Below, in pieces: positions 38,177 to 49,100 of a DNA stretch of 64,000 nt. Below the pieces are notes generated by a model that saw only the letters and a program-made list of their open reading frames with translations, ran no database searches and had not been told where the DNA came from. The stretch is taken from positions 1 to 64,000 of the forward strand of contig NZ_JAEPES010000003.1 in the NCBI RefSeq assembly GCF_016634425.1, in the 5' to 3' direction. The translations under genes and the position numbers were made by a program. Positions within the stretch are counted from its first letter, which is position 1; each line of letters opens with the position of its first letter. The stretch comes from Lacisediminihabitans changchengi (GTDB taxonomy: Bacteria > Actinomycetota > Actinomycetes > Actinomycetales > Microbacteriaceae).

Positions 38177-38348
38177 GTGCGAACTCCGCAACTCACTGGC
38201 GACCCCACAGACGGAGGCGTGGCGTGCATTCTTATCCAGTCTCTCTTAGGGGGTGAAACCATGATTCGAAACAAAGCGCTACAGCTTCGAGGTGTCATCC
38301 AACCTCGTTTGTTCCTACTGCTTCTCTGCGCGTGCCTAGGATCAAGCC

Positions 38349-39035
38349 ATGGTGTCCGAAGACGAGAATTCCGACTTTCTACTTCTCTGTCTTGATCCGG
38401 ACGGCGTCCTTGCCCGCCAGGACGCGATCATCAACGGCCGGGGTCTCCTGCGAGATATCGATGTGATCCTCGAGCGGACGCTCGATGGTGGGGGAGACGG
38501 GCGACCATCATTCGCGGTGATGCTCGTTATTCGCGTGGCGGTGTCGCTGGTGGACGGGATCGATACGCTCCTGCCTGGGAACGCGTATGCGGCCAGTGCA
38601 CTGGTTCGTCAGCTTGTCGAGGTTGAGTACCTCGCCTGGGCGTGTGCCCATGATCCCGACGAGGCGGTCGACTGGCTCAAGTCCGACAGCGAGGCACGGC
38701 GCAAGCGCTGGCAGCCTAGGCATCTGCGTGAACGGTCCGCAGGCCATTTCGATACGAAGGATTACGCTGATCACTGCGAGGCGGGCGGGCACCCGACGCC
38801 GAGCGGCATACTCACCTTGAATGGAGCGACTCAGGCGAACCCAGAGTTCGTCGCGATGCCCGAGGTCACACGGTACGAGACGGTTCTGCACTTCGTGGCG
38901 ATCTGCGATTACCTAACCCACGCGCTCCCCGACGACCTTGCGGAGAGCGACTCCCTTCGTTCGCGGGCGCACGCGATCAGCGGTGCATGGCGCAAAGCTG
39001 ACCCCGTGGCAGCTTGGCGTCCTCCGAAGGCGTAG
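38349..39035 (+). CDS. Unassigned helical protein (DUF5677-like in appearance)
   Basis: 228 aa, AGGA site 7 nt before ATG. It is mostly helical. The pattern NAYAASALVRQLVEVEYLAWACAHDP, where a helix bundle is followed by an Arg/Glu-rich helix, is typical of DUF5677-type proteins often found on islands. No catalytic residues can be named. It is separated from its neighbours by more than 40 bp on each side and convergent with the interrupted gene after it. Confidence 0.6.
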   Translation: MVSEDENSDFLLLCLDPDGVLARQDAIINGRGLLRDIDVILERTLDGGGDGRPSFAVMLVIRVAVSLVDGIDTLLPGNAYAASALVRQLVEVEYLAWACAHDPDEAVDWLKSDSEARRKRWQPRHLRERSAGHFDTKDYADHCEAGGHPTPSGILTLNGATQANPEFVAMPEVTRYETVLHFVAICDYLTHALPDDLAESDSLRSRAHAISGAWRKADPVAAWRPPKA

Positions 39036-39077
39036 CGGTATGGACACGGACCGGGACAACGCTTCCAACCTGTCTGT

Positions 39078-39950
39078 TCAGTGATCTGGGACCAAGGCGA
39101 CCAGCCACTCCAGGCGGACGCGGAACAGGAGCTCGGCTGCAGGCAGGTACGTCTGGAGAAGTTCACGTACCTCGTAAGGCAAGCGCTGGGGTATTCGCCA
39201 CGGGTATCGCATCTGCTCGGGCTGTCGAGCGCCTAGCGAGTATGCGATTTCCGTGGTTCTCCCGATCAGCTCATCAATGTCCGTGGCGTCGGTCGCCAGT
39301 TCAGCAAGAGTGCCGCGGATATCGGCCCAGGTGTCAGCCTTCGTCGGTTCGGGATTGGGATTGACGATCATGTTCGTCGCGCTCATGTACGCGCATGTCG
39401 TGTGGGCTGGTGTGAACCGTGTGGGTGCGACGTAGACGCACTCCTCGAGAAGGGTTCGGGTGTCGCAAAGCGTTTCGAGTTCCGCGTAGGTGTGGCACAT
39501 CGGCGCGACGTAGCGAACGAGCCCAGAGCCCGTCGTGCGTGCTTCCAGTTGTTCAAGTAACTCATGCTGGGGGAGACTTCCGACGTTGTCGGTTCAGTCG
39601 ACCTGGAAGCGCCAGTAGGGGCCGCCGAGGTCGTCAAAATACGTGGCGTAGGACCTGTGGAGGTAGTCCGAGCGTTTGAACTGGAAGAAGACGTTGAGCG
39701 CCTTCGATGTCACGGCCGCCGTCGGACTGAGGTTCGGGTTCCACACGGGTCTCGACAGGCCCGGAAGCGGTGGGAAGTGCAAGATTCCCCACATTGGATG
39801 ACTTGGTGGGAGCCATCCGCCGAGATCGAATCCAACTCTCGCTTCGAGAACCTGACCGATTGGTGCCAGTTCGATGCCGCGGTGGTTCCGCTGTGTGAGA
39901 TCGTCTTGGAAGAAGACGGCGAACTGCGACTCCTCGAACCCTGGTCTCAT
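39078..39950 (-). pseudogene. Unassigned gene interrupted by one in-frame TGA
   Basis: Start ATG 39950 has GGAGG 4 nt upstream. The frame runs to a TGA at 39594-39596 and then continues in the same frame to 39078. The protein-like character does not change across the stop: YWRFQVD, stop, TDNVGSLPQHELLEQLEA, then PMCHTYAELETL. The intact product would be about 290 aa. A CGA (Arg) to TGA transition would explain it. The product family is unknown to me. Readthrough or a sequencing error cannot be excluded. Confidence 0.65.
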
Positions 39951-40205
39951 GCCGCCTCCGATTTGCCGCTGGCTACACCTTAGAACCATGGGAGCGCCTG
40001 GGGATGGGCGTCACTGCGCTCATCACACCGTTCAGCGCGCCAGACTCGTTGAACGACCCGCTTGACTTCGACGCGCGACGAGTTCGCAGCGACCGACGTT
40101 TCAGAGACACTCCAGCGGCGGCCGAATCCTGGCGGGTCCGGCCTGAGGGACAAGAATGCGGATCACGGTAGACCGCTGAACTGCCGCGCTCGATAGGCTC
40201 AGCGC

Positions 40206-41935
40206 GTGACCGATCCCGGCAGCGATTCCTTGACAGGGATCACGATTCTGCAATTTCCAATGGCGTTCAGCCAGTCGGCCCCGCTGTCGACAGAAGAATT
40301 CATTGCGGAAGCAAAAGATCGCGGCCTTTCGATCGACCAGAAAACCCTGCGGGAGCTATACCGCCACGGCGATCTTGCGCCACTACTGGAGATAACAGGG
40401 CGACAAGTGAGCGCGGGAATGCGTCCCGCTGAAGACAATCGCACCGGCAGCAACTCTCAGTTCATTCAGTTGGGAAATGCGCTTGATGCCGGCCGCGTTC
40501 GTGACCCGGCAGAAAGTCCGTTCGCCCAAAAGTGAGGTTCGACACTAGACGGCTCACCGACAGGCGAGGATGGTCGAACGGTCTTACCTATAGCCGCTAG
40601 CAACTCCTGTCTATGCCCGACCTCCGTACTCGTGTCGCCAAGTCGCGCGTTATTGGGTCCTATGGCCACCAGCGGACCGTGCTTCCGCAGCGATCCATAA
40701 ACGCAGGATCGGCACCAGCCGACTACCGTCGTTGGGCGATAGTTATCGCGGTCCTCGAGGCACGTTACCTGCCGACAATCGGAATCGACTTCCTCGAGCT
40801 CAGCAATGTCGATCCGGAGGCATGGCAGAAGTTCCGAGAAGACTTCGACCCAGTGAACACGGCGGCGGCCCTCCAGGTCAGCCCTGACGAGGCGCGCAAG
40901 TTCGCCGAGCGGCTGCTGAGCCGCGCCCACACACTTGATCCGACCGGCGACTGGTCCAAACTCATCAGGCGCGCACCAAGTCGAGCGTGGAAGTCGCTGC
41001 GGGGCGACGCCCTTGTCGCCTTGGACCATAGGCTTGCGGGCGAGATTCTGTTGACCTTTGTGGAGGACCTCGCGAGTCGAGGCGCAGCGGAAGCGCTCCC
41101 GGAAACCAACTCTTTTTCCCGTTCCTGGCATCCGCTCATTGAGCGCATTTCCACTCGACGCGATACCCCGTTGGATGAAATTCTTGGCGACCTTGGAGTA
41201 TCCCCTCACGCCAATGTCGTTCTCGCGGTTGAGGGAGAGACTGAAGAGATTCTCGTTCCCCGCGTTTTTGACGAGCTTGGGCTACGCCGTTCTCCCGATC
41301 TTCTTCGTATCCTGTGCATGCGCACTGAGGGGCGTGACCTCAGCATGGTGATCGCCCTCACGGTTGCTCCCCTTCTTGGCGAGCGGCAAGGCGACAACTA
41401 CTGGATGATCCGGCCGCCCACCGCAGTGGTGGTCGCCGTGGATCCCGGAGAAGTTTGGGCGACTCAAGCAAAGGTCGAGAAACGACGAAGGAAATGGATC
41501 GAGGAAATCCAAAACGTAGTCAAAGCACAGGGCGGCGAAGTCGACGAGACCGAGCTTGAGAAACTGGTCCAGGTGCGTCTGTGGAAGCAGACATGCTTCG
41601 AGTTTGAACATTTCACTGATCTGGAACTCGCACAAACGATATCGGTGCTCCACCCCAACTCGGGTGGACTCGACCTTCCCGGTTTGGTCGACCTGACCGC
41701 AGCGACGCGCTCAGCCGGCGCCGACATCAAGAAGGTGTGGCACGGCTGGAACCCTCAGATCCGGAAGCCCGAACTCGCCAACGCGCTATGGCCCACGCTG
41801 CGCGACAAGATTCATCGCGCGCAAAGGGACCCGGCTGCCGACGTGCCACCGATTGCAGCGGTCGCCCTCGATGCACACGACCTTGCACAATCATTCAACT
41901 TCGGCCGCTACGTAATCCGAGCAAAGAGTGACTGA
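40206..41935 (+). pseudogene. OLD/TOPRIM-like nuclease gene broken by frameshift and nonsense
   Basis: The first part (GTG 40206, 6 nt after a TAGGCT box) ends at TGA 40533-40535. In the other frame the reading continues RFDTRRLTDRRGWSNGLTYSR, stops at TAG 40598-40600, and goes on as QLLSMPDLRTRVAKSRV to 41935. The joined product would be about 575 aa. The large downstream piece (440 aa from ATG 40613) holds a TOPRIM-type motif, VVLAVEGETEEILVPRV, and a later VVVAVDPGE. This recalls OLD-family nucleases without an ATPase domain. The 440-aa piece could still be made separately, but it lacks the N-terminal 130 residues. Confidence 0.65.
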
Positions 41936-42084
41936 CGCCGAATCTCTTGTTCCGATCACTATTCCTCAAAGCACCGCGAGTGCGAACATGAGGGGCGTGT
42001 GCGGACAGTTCCTACGAAGTCGACCGCGAGTCAACAACTCCCGTGCTGCCGATCCGAGCGATGCAACGCTAATCGCTCCTCATC

Positions 42085-44436
42085 TCAGCGGTTAGCATCG
42101 CCTTCGGGCTCCCAGAAGCTACCCGCGGTGTCGTGCAGACTCTGCTCGGCGAGACTGCGGAACTTTGCCGAGCGGTGGTGTGCCGCGATCACCTGGTCCG
42201 CAAGTCCAAATGCGTGACTCTCGGCTACGAACAGTACTCGTTCATGCATCTCAAATGCCGCGAGATTATCGGCCGCCCCAGGATCATCCACGCTAGCGGA
42301 GAGATTTTCATGCCAGGACACACCGAACTTGCGCTGCAGATGCCAGTCGAGCGCGTCGTGGAGCCCGATGTCTTCAAAGTCGGTGGAGAACAAGGTTCGG
42401 GTCAGTGTGAACGCCCAGAGTGGATCCCCGTCCTGCGCGTAGTGGAAATGAAAGCATGCGGAGAACACCGCAGCGTATAGATCTCCCACCGTCCAGGCTG
42501 GGGCAACCACGTATCGGACGCCACGTACGAGCAGGGCTTCGGCCACAGTAACGGAGCGATGTCGGAGAGCAGTGCGAAGGGATCCCGCTCCGGTCTCGCA
42601 CGCGCTGAGGAACACAAGCCCTGTCTCGTGCCATTCACCGTGCCCTCTCAGGAGTTCCAAGGCGGTCACCCTGCCCTCCCTGCCGTCGGACACGAGGAGC
42701 GCATTCGTGTTCGCTTCACCGTTTCCTTTGCCGTGCCCCGCATAGTGGAAGACATCGGCTCCTGCGCCGGTGACCCCAGACCGAGAGCGGGCGAGTTGTT
42801 CGTCTGGATACCACCCTGCAACAAACTCGCGCTCATGATGGACGTACTCAAGCTTGTCCATGGCCTGGATATCTGAGCCGACCAGTATGCGCGCTCGGTG
42901 TCGGTGTGGGTTCCCATCCTCGCCAAAAGTGGCACGGGAGCCACCGATCGTAGCGGCCACCGCGGCATTTAGCGACAACGACAGCGACTTCACCACTGGC
43001 ACGCGAAGCCGCAGGAACGCCTCGTTCAAAGGGCTGGAGGAAACCACAGCCCCAGGCGACAGATAAACCTTCCGGAAGTTCTGAAACGAGTCCGAGTTGC
43101 GCATCAGGCATTCGCTCAATGCGGCGACAAGTTCCTCGACCGTGTCTCTGGCTTCGGGTGACCTACGGACGCGATGCGCAGCTCGGTCTGCTGCGTGCTT
43201 GTCCAGAAGGCGACTCACTTCAGGCCCGAGGTCGAGATGGAGCCTGAAGTCAAAGTTCGATGTCACGCCTCGAAGCTCGAGCGCATCCCGTGCTGAGCTA
43301 AGGTCAACCAGCAGGAAGAGCTCATCGGGATCGAGAAAAGTGGCTGGATCGAATGTCACCGCGCGTGGTTCGTGCATGACCTCAGGTAGCCAGGTGAGCG
43401 GGTGGTCGCCGCTCTCGCCCAAATCGACCCAGCGGGCGCACGCATCCTCAAACTGCGCGATCTCTTGCTCGTCCCCCGGCCGTAGCTGTCGCTTGTCCAG
43501 GGCGTATGCGAGATTCCTCAACGAGGGTGTGAGCGCCCAGATATCGGAGTGTCGTTGCTGGTCGAGCTCTGGGAGTTCGCCTAAAGGAACACTCTGCGTT
43601 CCGTAGCGAGCGAATTTACTCACAGCCGTAAGAAGGTCTTCCGCCATGCTCGGGTCAGCGGAGCCTAAACATGCTGTTGAAGACTCGAGAAGTGTTGGGT
43701 CTTGCCCGGACGCATCCCAGACTTCAATGCGGAACACTCCGATGAGTGAAGCAACTGCTGCTCCCTGTGCGTTCGAAGCGATCTGAAGCGGCGCTGTGAA
43801 CACCTTGCCGTGGCCACCGTCGGGCGGGATTGCGATGAAACCGACTCCGAGCTCTCCGGTGATGACGCCATACGCTTGCCCAGTCAGGGCCAGCGTGTTC
43901 CTGATATGGCGAATATCGGTATGGTCGGCCGCGAGAAGGTATCGAGCAAGCAAGCCCGACGCGCGGAATTCGCTTAATTGCCCAACGCGCGCGGCCTGCG
44001 CCGCAGCGTCCGCACCCTCCTTGAAAACCGACACCGCGATCTCCGGACCATCCCCATCGAGCCGTAGCCAGGCCTCACGCATTGGCTCCTCAACGAACTG
44101 TCGTGAATTAACCAGCATCTCGAACTCTTCGCGCGGCCATGAATCGACAACCTCGAGCGCCGCGAGGTGAGGTTCGAGCACCGCCGCGATGTCGGTCACT
44201 AGTGTCACCAGATCACCGGCTCGGTCGGTGGCCACTGGGGTGGCGGCGAGATCGCTGAGAACGGTCTCGACTGAACAACTCCGGTCGAGTGGTGCGATCG
44301 CGTCGACTAGATCGGCGATGTCATCAACAGCCACGCCGAGCAAGTAGGCAATGTGAATCAGGCTCAGTTCTGTCACGTTGCGACCTGGTTTCGGCCCGTA
44401 GATCTTCCTAAGTCGAACCAATGCTGCTTGAGTCAT
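42085..44436 (-). CDS. CHAT-domain caspase-like protease
   Basis: 783 aa. The C-terminal CHAT peptidase domain (about residues 480-720) has the catalytic His in FHYAGHG (His568) and the Cys in LSACETG (Cys613), followed by VAPAWTVGD. The N-terminal 450 residues are mixed alpha/beta without clear TPR repeats and may sense a ligand. CHAT proteases in bacteria take part in death-type immunity, for example the protease of the gRAMP-CHAT complex. No CRISPR or gasdermin gene is visible here, so the target is open. It is monocistronic, the last island gene before attR, and intact. Confidence 0.85.
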   Translation of the reverse strand: MTQAALVRLRKIYGPKPGRNVTELSLIHIAYLLGVAVDDIADLVDAIAPLDRSCSVETVLSDLAATPVATDRAGDLVTLVTDIAAVLEPHLAALEVVDSWPREEFEMLVNSRQFVEEPMREAWLRLDGDGPEIAVSVFKEGADAAAQAARVGQLSEFRASGLLARYLLAADHTDIRHIRNTLALTGQAYGVITGELGVGFIAIPPDGGHGKVFTAPLQIASNAQGAAVASLIGVFRIEVWDASGQDPTLLESSTACLGSADPSMAEDLLTAVSKFARYGTQSVPLGELPELDQQRHSDIWALTPSLRNLAYALDKRQLRPGDEQEIAQFEDACARWVDLGESGDHPLTWLPEVMHEPRAVTFDPATFLDPDELFLLVDLSSARDALELRGVTSNFDFRLHLDLGPEVSRLLDKHAADRAAHRVRRSPEARDTVEELVAALSECLMRNSDSFQNFRKVYLSPGAVVSSSPLNEAFLRLRVPVVKSLSLSLNAAVAATIGGSRATFGEDGNPHRHRARILVGSDIQAMDKLEYVHHEREFVAGWYPDEQLARSRSGVTGAGADVFHYAGHGKGNGEANTNALLVSDGREGRVTALELLRGHGEWHETGLVFLSACETGAGSLRTALRHRSVTVAEALLVRGVRYVVAPAWTVGDLYAAVFSACFHFHYAQDGDPLWAFTLTRTLFSTDFEDIGLHDALDWHLQRKFGVSWHENLSASVDDPGAADNLAAFEMHERVLFVAESHAFGLADQVIAAHHRSAKFRSLAEQSLHDTAGSFWEPEGDANR

Positions 44437-44666
44437 GACGCAATGTTCTCACTCAGCTGACCGCCCGTTCGAGCGCGCGCTATTCTGCGTCAAATCGGCG
44501 CATTGATCGTGTGCCCGTACGGTGAAGTACGAGATGCTCAGCGAATCGACAGGGGGGACCACAAGGGGACCAGAATAATGCAAACCGTGCAATGCATGAC
44601 GTGAATTGAGGCGCTCCGCGCAGCGCTGCGCCCCGGAAAATCAACGATTCGGACTTTTGGGGCTAC

Positions 44667-44710
44667 CTGGGGGTCAGGGGGTCGCAGGTTCAAATCCTGT
44701 CAGCCCGACA
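44667..44710 (+). repeat. attR, right 44-bp direct repeat of the island
   Basis: Exact copy of 18591-18634: anticodon loop to 3' end of tRNA-Pro. The 5' half of the tRNA is missing here, so it is not a functional tRNA gene. The 230 bp between the CHAT gene start and attR hold only its promoter region. Confidence 0.9.
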
Positions 44711-44725
44711 AAAGGCGAGTGCTAT

Positions 44726-45286
44726 TTACTGTAGAAAGTACTCGTCAAAATCAAAACGCCCTCGAGCTTGCTCGGGGGCGTTTTGTGTTTTCTGGGCTCG
44801 GGCAAGGTCGGAGCTTACGATGTTCGGGGCGTGCGCGTCCGACTCGGCGGTTAAACGGCGATAGCGCCTGTTTTCCAGGCGCGCCGAATTGACTCGTGCT
44901 GCGGAGTGAGATGGGGCTGAGAGCGGGGCAGGCCGCGACTTACCGTCGAAGCGGCGAGGGTAGTTTGCCTTCGCGTCGAAGTTCGAGGATTGACACACCG
45001 ACCAGGTCCTCTGCTGGGAACACAGTCGCCACACGCGCCACTCCGACGCGGCGATACCGGCTTCGGCCTCGATCTCGTTAGCGATGAACCGATACCCGAA
45101 CCCGGGTTCGTCGCCGTGAATGTCGATCGCGGCGTTGATCAGGTGGGCGTTATCCCAGTCCCGCCTCGACACCGGGTCGGCCCGCCAGGCGAAATACGAC
45201 TGCTTCGACAAGCCCAGCACCCGGCAGGTCACCGCGACCGTAATCTTCCGGTCGTCGGCCAACTCAACGACCAGCGGGTACATCAT
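44726..45286 (-). pseudogene. IS3-family transposase OrfB, 3'-truncated
   Basis: The frame encodes the first 100 residues of an IS3-type OrfB: MYPLVVELADDRKITVAVTC, the YFAWR segment and DEPGFGYRFIANEI, then WRVWRLCSQQRTWS. After that, near 44975, family similarity ends and the remaining residues read as unrelated sequence. The whole catalytic DDE core is therefore missing. It overlaps orfA (-1-type arrangement usual for IS3). Confidence 0.75.
44753..44784 (+). terminator. Strong intrinsic terminator beyond attR
   Basis: Stem AAAACGCCC / GGGCGTTTT with inner CGAGC / GCTCG pairing and a TT loop, followed by GTGTTTTC. It is bidirectional by shape. It lies where the original tRNA-Pro terminator would have been before island insertion. 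Confidence 0.75.
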
Positions 45287-45567
45287 TTTGGGAGCGACGC
45301 CTGCGACAGATACGCGGCCGCCCCGCGCAGGATCTCGTTCCCCTGCTCCAGCAGCTGGATCCGTTTCCTCGCCTCCCGCAGTTCGGTGGCATCAGCTTGG
45401 GTCACGCCCGGCCGGTTGCCGTCTTCGATATCGGCCAGTTTCAGCCAGCGTTGCAGACCCGATTCGGAGATCCCGAAATCCTTCGCCACCTGGGCGATCG
45501 GTGCTTCGTTCTTCCGGGCGACGGCGACCACTTCGCGGCGGAACTCGAGGGGGAAAGCTTTTGGCAC
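45283..45567 (-). CDS. IS3-family transposase OrfA
   Basis: 94 aa from GTG 45567 (GGGAGG 9 nt upstream; the ATG at 45576 touches the Shine-Dalgarno and is less likely). The helix-turn-helix KAFPLEFRREVVAVARKN with IAQVAKDFGISESGLQRWLK and the leucine-zipper-like end are typical IS3/IS51 OrfA. It is complete but useless alone because OrfB is truncated. The element lies directly beyond attR. Confidence 0.85.
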   Translation of the reverse strand: MPKAFPLEFRREVVAVARKNEAPIAQVAKDFGISESGLQRWLKLADIEDGNRPGVTQADATELREARKRIQLLEQGNEILRGAAAYLSQASLPK

Positions 45568-45576
45568 GGTGAACAT

Positions 45577-46186
45577 CCTCCCGTGAGAACCGAAATACTC
45601 AAAAGTGAGGAATCAGGCGAACCGACAGCAGTCCCGTCTGGCTCCGTCACGGTCGAGGAGTGACGAGACTCGCTGATCCCGTTGGGATGCCGCGCGTAGA
45701 ACCGAGACGCGATGGGTTCAGAGCGTTTGTCACGAGACCGAGGGTTCCTCGGCGATAGCGGCATGCGTGTTACCAGCCTCATGCAGCCTTTGGGTCTCGG
45801 CAACCTGTCTCGCAAAGGGGCTGGCTCATCGAAGCGGCACTCCGGCTCGATCGATGGCTCGATTCACCGTCGTGTGATGGACGCCAATCTGCGTGGCGAG
45901 CTGCGTCGTGGTGCGTCCCGTCTTCTACTGAGTAAGCGTTGCAGACCCCTACCAGCGGCTACGACGACTCGAGATCGGAACCCGCGCCGACCCCGAACTC
46001 CAACAACGCGCCACCCTCGCACTCAACCAAATCGACCACCCCAAAGCCGCTCGACACCAGTAGGAGCATCCACGCTAAATGACGCAACCCGCAGTGCATT
46101 CGACCGGCTCTTGTCCAGCCCCGCGCCCGGGTCTACAGTGTGAGACGCCAGAAGTATCTCGTTCACCGCTGCCCCGGAGGCGCGTC
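45577..46186. other. 610-bp IS-scar region before the giant gene
   Basis: I can support no intact gene. A + strand fragment near 45941-46066 encodes PYQRLRRLEIGTRADPELQQ and a short basic tail and looks like the C-terminus of another mobile-element protein, without a start. The Shine-Dalgarno GGAGG of the next gene ends at 46180. Confidence 0.4.
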
Positions 46187-49100
46187 GTGACCCAGTGGGA
46201 TGATCTGCCGGATTCCGCCAAGAACGGCGGGGCCCTTTCCGCGCTGGAGGACGCTCTCAAGGCGGGCGGCGCGAACGGTCCAACACCCGACGGCGACTGG
46301 AAGGTCTGGTCCAAGACCTACCGCGCTGACAGCCTGCTGACGCTCGGGGGATTCGGCGGTATCCCTGGCGGTGGTACGCCCATCGAGTTTCGCGACCCGA
46401 ACCTCACGATCGAGATCGGGCTGCACCAAACTTCGGGCACCGATGACGGAGGCTGGCGCGTAGTTCTGACGAGCCCCGTCGTTGCGGTGCACCTGCCGTT
46501 CCTCAGCCCCGCCAAATACGACGAGCCCAACGCCCGGTTGCTGCCCGACCCGAGCATCGACCACGTGTCGATGCTCGTCGGTGGGCTGAAACTGAGGCTC
46601 ATGCAGCTGTCGGGCCAGTCCGTGCAGTTCGACTTCCTCTCCGCGTCCACCACCGGCAACCCCGTCGACCAGATCTACGACCTCGTCCGGATGGAGCCGC
46701 CTTACGCGACCGTCGGCCCCGAAGCGACCGTGGGCATCGGGTTCCGTGCGGCCGTCCTCGACCTGAGTTCGGAAGCCGGCCCATCGGGGCTCCCCGCCGG
46801 CGCACGGGCGATGCCCAACGCGTGGCAGGGTTTCTACCTGCCCGAGGTGCGGGTGTTCGTGCAGCCGCCCGGGCTCGAGGACCTCTACATCACCACGGCC
46901 GCGCGCGACCTGTACATCGGCGTCGGCGCTAGCGCCGGGCTCACCGCGATCTTCGAGGCCGAAGTGGTGAACATCGCCGAGCTCACCGTCTCGGCACACG
47001 TCCTAACCAAGGCAGGGAAGTACATCCCGGTCACTATCGCCGACCCGACCGCCGACCCCGCCCACGGCACCGCCACAGTGCCCGCCGACGCGACGCTGTT
47101 CGTCGACACCCACGGCGGGTCAGGCTCGAACACGGTCACGATCGCCCCCGACAACGCGTCGATCGTGATGGGGACCCGCGCCAACATCACCACCGACGCC
47201 GACGGCACCACCATCCAGGTCACGGTCTCGGATGCCGCGGCTGGCATCACCAAGCACCTCACCGTCACGACCACCCTCAATACTTCCGCGGCCGGCGACG
47301 GAGGCGGCGGGGTCACCGCGCTCTCGATCACACCGACGAGCACTCTCGTGCCGTATCGGATGGTCGCCGACTCGCTCGATCCGGCCGTCGTTCGACTCGA
47401 ACCGGCACCACCCGTGACCGCGACGATCGCGTGGACGAGCTCGACGGTGCCGATCATCGGCGACAGCGACAAGTCCTCGGTGACGCTCGATGTCTCGGCA
47501 CTTACCCCGACGCATCCGCTCTCCAGCCAGCTCGTGGTCACCGTCAGCGGAGGCTCCGCTGTGGTGAGCGATTGCTACTTCGTCTTCGACCACCCCACGC
47601 CCGCCGAGCTCGCCACGCCCACCTGGGCGCGCAACCCCGACAACACCCGCGACCAGAAGTCGCCCGCGCGCGACCAGCACGCGCCATCCCGCAGCTACAT
47701 CGATGCGGCGACCGACCTCGCCAGCTACCTTGACCACGACACCGAACTGACCGTCGACGGGTACGCGTCGTACGAGAACGAGCAGGCCCAGTACAACCAC
47801 GACCTCAGCGATCGCCGCCTGCAGGCGGCGCTCGCCATCCTGCACGACGCCGGGTTCAGCAAGGCGAAGGCGGGCACGGCGTTCGGGGCGGCCAACGCGC
47901 ACGCGAGCACGAACCCCCGCACCGACACCGCGCCCCCGCCTACGACACCCGCACCACCGGCCGAGACCGACGGATTCTGGTGGCTCGCGCGGGCGTGGGC
48001 CCCGGGCGCACCGGCTGCCAACGTCACCGCGAACCTCGATGTGACGCGGCAGGAGTGGGGCGGCGACAACACGCAGAAGGACGTGACCCCGCTCAAGCAG
48101 CCGCAGCCCAGCTGCTTCCGCCGCATCGGCGTACGCGTCGAGATCCTGCGTGACACCTTCATCCGCGCCGAGGTGTGGGGCGAGTTCGACTTCTCCAAGG
48201 CCGCCGATCAGAGCAAGCCCGGACTCGGGCTCACCGATGCCCAGCACGACGACAACCCCGCAGATGGCATCGTCGACTTCCTCGTGCGTCTGCGGATCAG
48301 CGAAGACCGCCAGTCGTGGGAGGTGGATGCCGAGTTCCGCGCACACGACAAGGACAAGGACGGCCTCTATCAGCGCAAACGCGGCGACGGCATCCCCGAT
48401 CTCGTCCTCGACGCCGTCGGTGCGCTCGCGGTGCTCGCCCCGCTCGCCGCCGCCGCGAGCAGCCTCTCGCCCGCCGGCGGGGGCGTCGTGGCGCTCGGGG
48501 CCGTCGCGATCGGGGCGGCGGGCGTTCTCGAGACGCAGAAGCTGACCCTTTACGGCGGCGAACTGGTCGTCGCCGACGGGATCGTCAGCGCGGACGGATC
48601 GACGGGGGATGCCTCGGCGGGCAGCAAAGTTGCCGTCTTCTTCGACGTCGAGACCAGCTTCTCGTTCGATCTCAAGATCATCCGCACCGCCGACGGCAAG
48701 CCGATGAGCGCGCGGTACAAGGCGATCGGGGTGGCCGGGCAATGGGGGAGCGCGGCGAACCCTGACTTCCGCCCGCTTGCCGTCTTCGACCCGGCCAAGG
48801 GATATACGATCGACGCGCCCGACGGGTCGCTCGTCGCGACGCCGCCGCTCGACGAGATCCTGCGCATCTTCGGCTTCAAGGTCAGCCGCGACAACCCGAT
48901 GTTCGTCGAAGTGCAGTTCGGTATCGGCCTCGAGCTCGGCATCGTCACCATCGACACCGCTACGGTGCGCGCAGACTTCCACGGCAGTGGCGCCCCCGAC
49001 ATCAGCATCTCGCGCCTGTCGGCCACCCTCGACGTGCCGGGCGTCCTGCACGGCACCGGGTACGTCGCCATCTCGGATGCGCAGATCAGCGGCGGCTTCG

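Larger units (their letters stand above)
18591..44710. mobile_element. tRNA-Pro genomic island of about 26 kb
   Basis: The element is bounded by exact 44-bp att repeats, with a tyrosine integrase gene pointing towards attL. Cargo: a Wadjet II operon, a GIY-YIG protein, a metallopeptidase-like protein, an XRE-ImmA regulator, a CHAT protease and several unknown proteins. There is no conjugation, replication or phage structural gene. The integrase is truncated and at least two cargo genes carry inactivating lesions. It is therefore probably a stranded, defence-type island rather than an active one. Confidence 0.9.

Noticed and set aside
39594..39596. TGA read as selenocysteine
   Set aside because: No SECIS-like hairpin is evident right after it, the family is not a known selenoprotein, and a nearby gene is broken in the same way.
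44667..44710. Second tRNA-Pro gene at attR
   Set aside because: Only the anticodon loop and 3' half are present; the D arm and 5' acceptor strand are missing. It is the att repeat.
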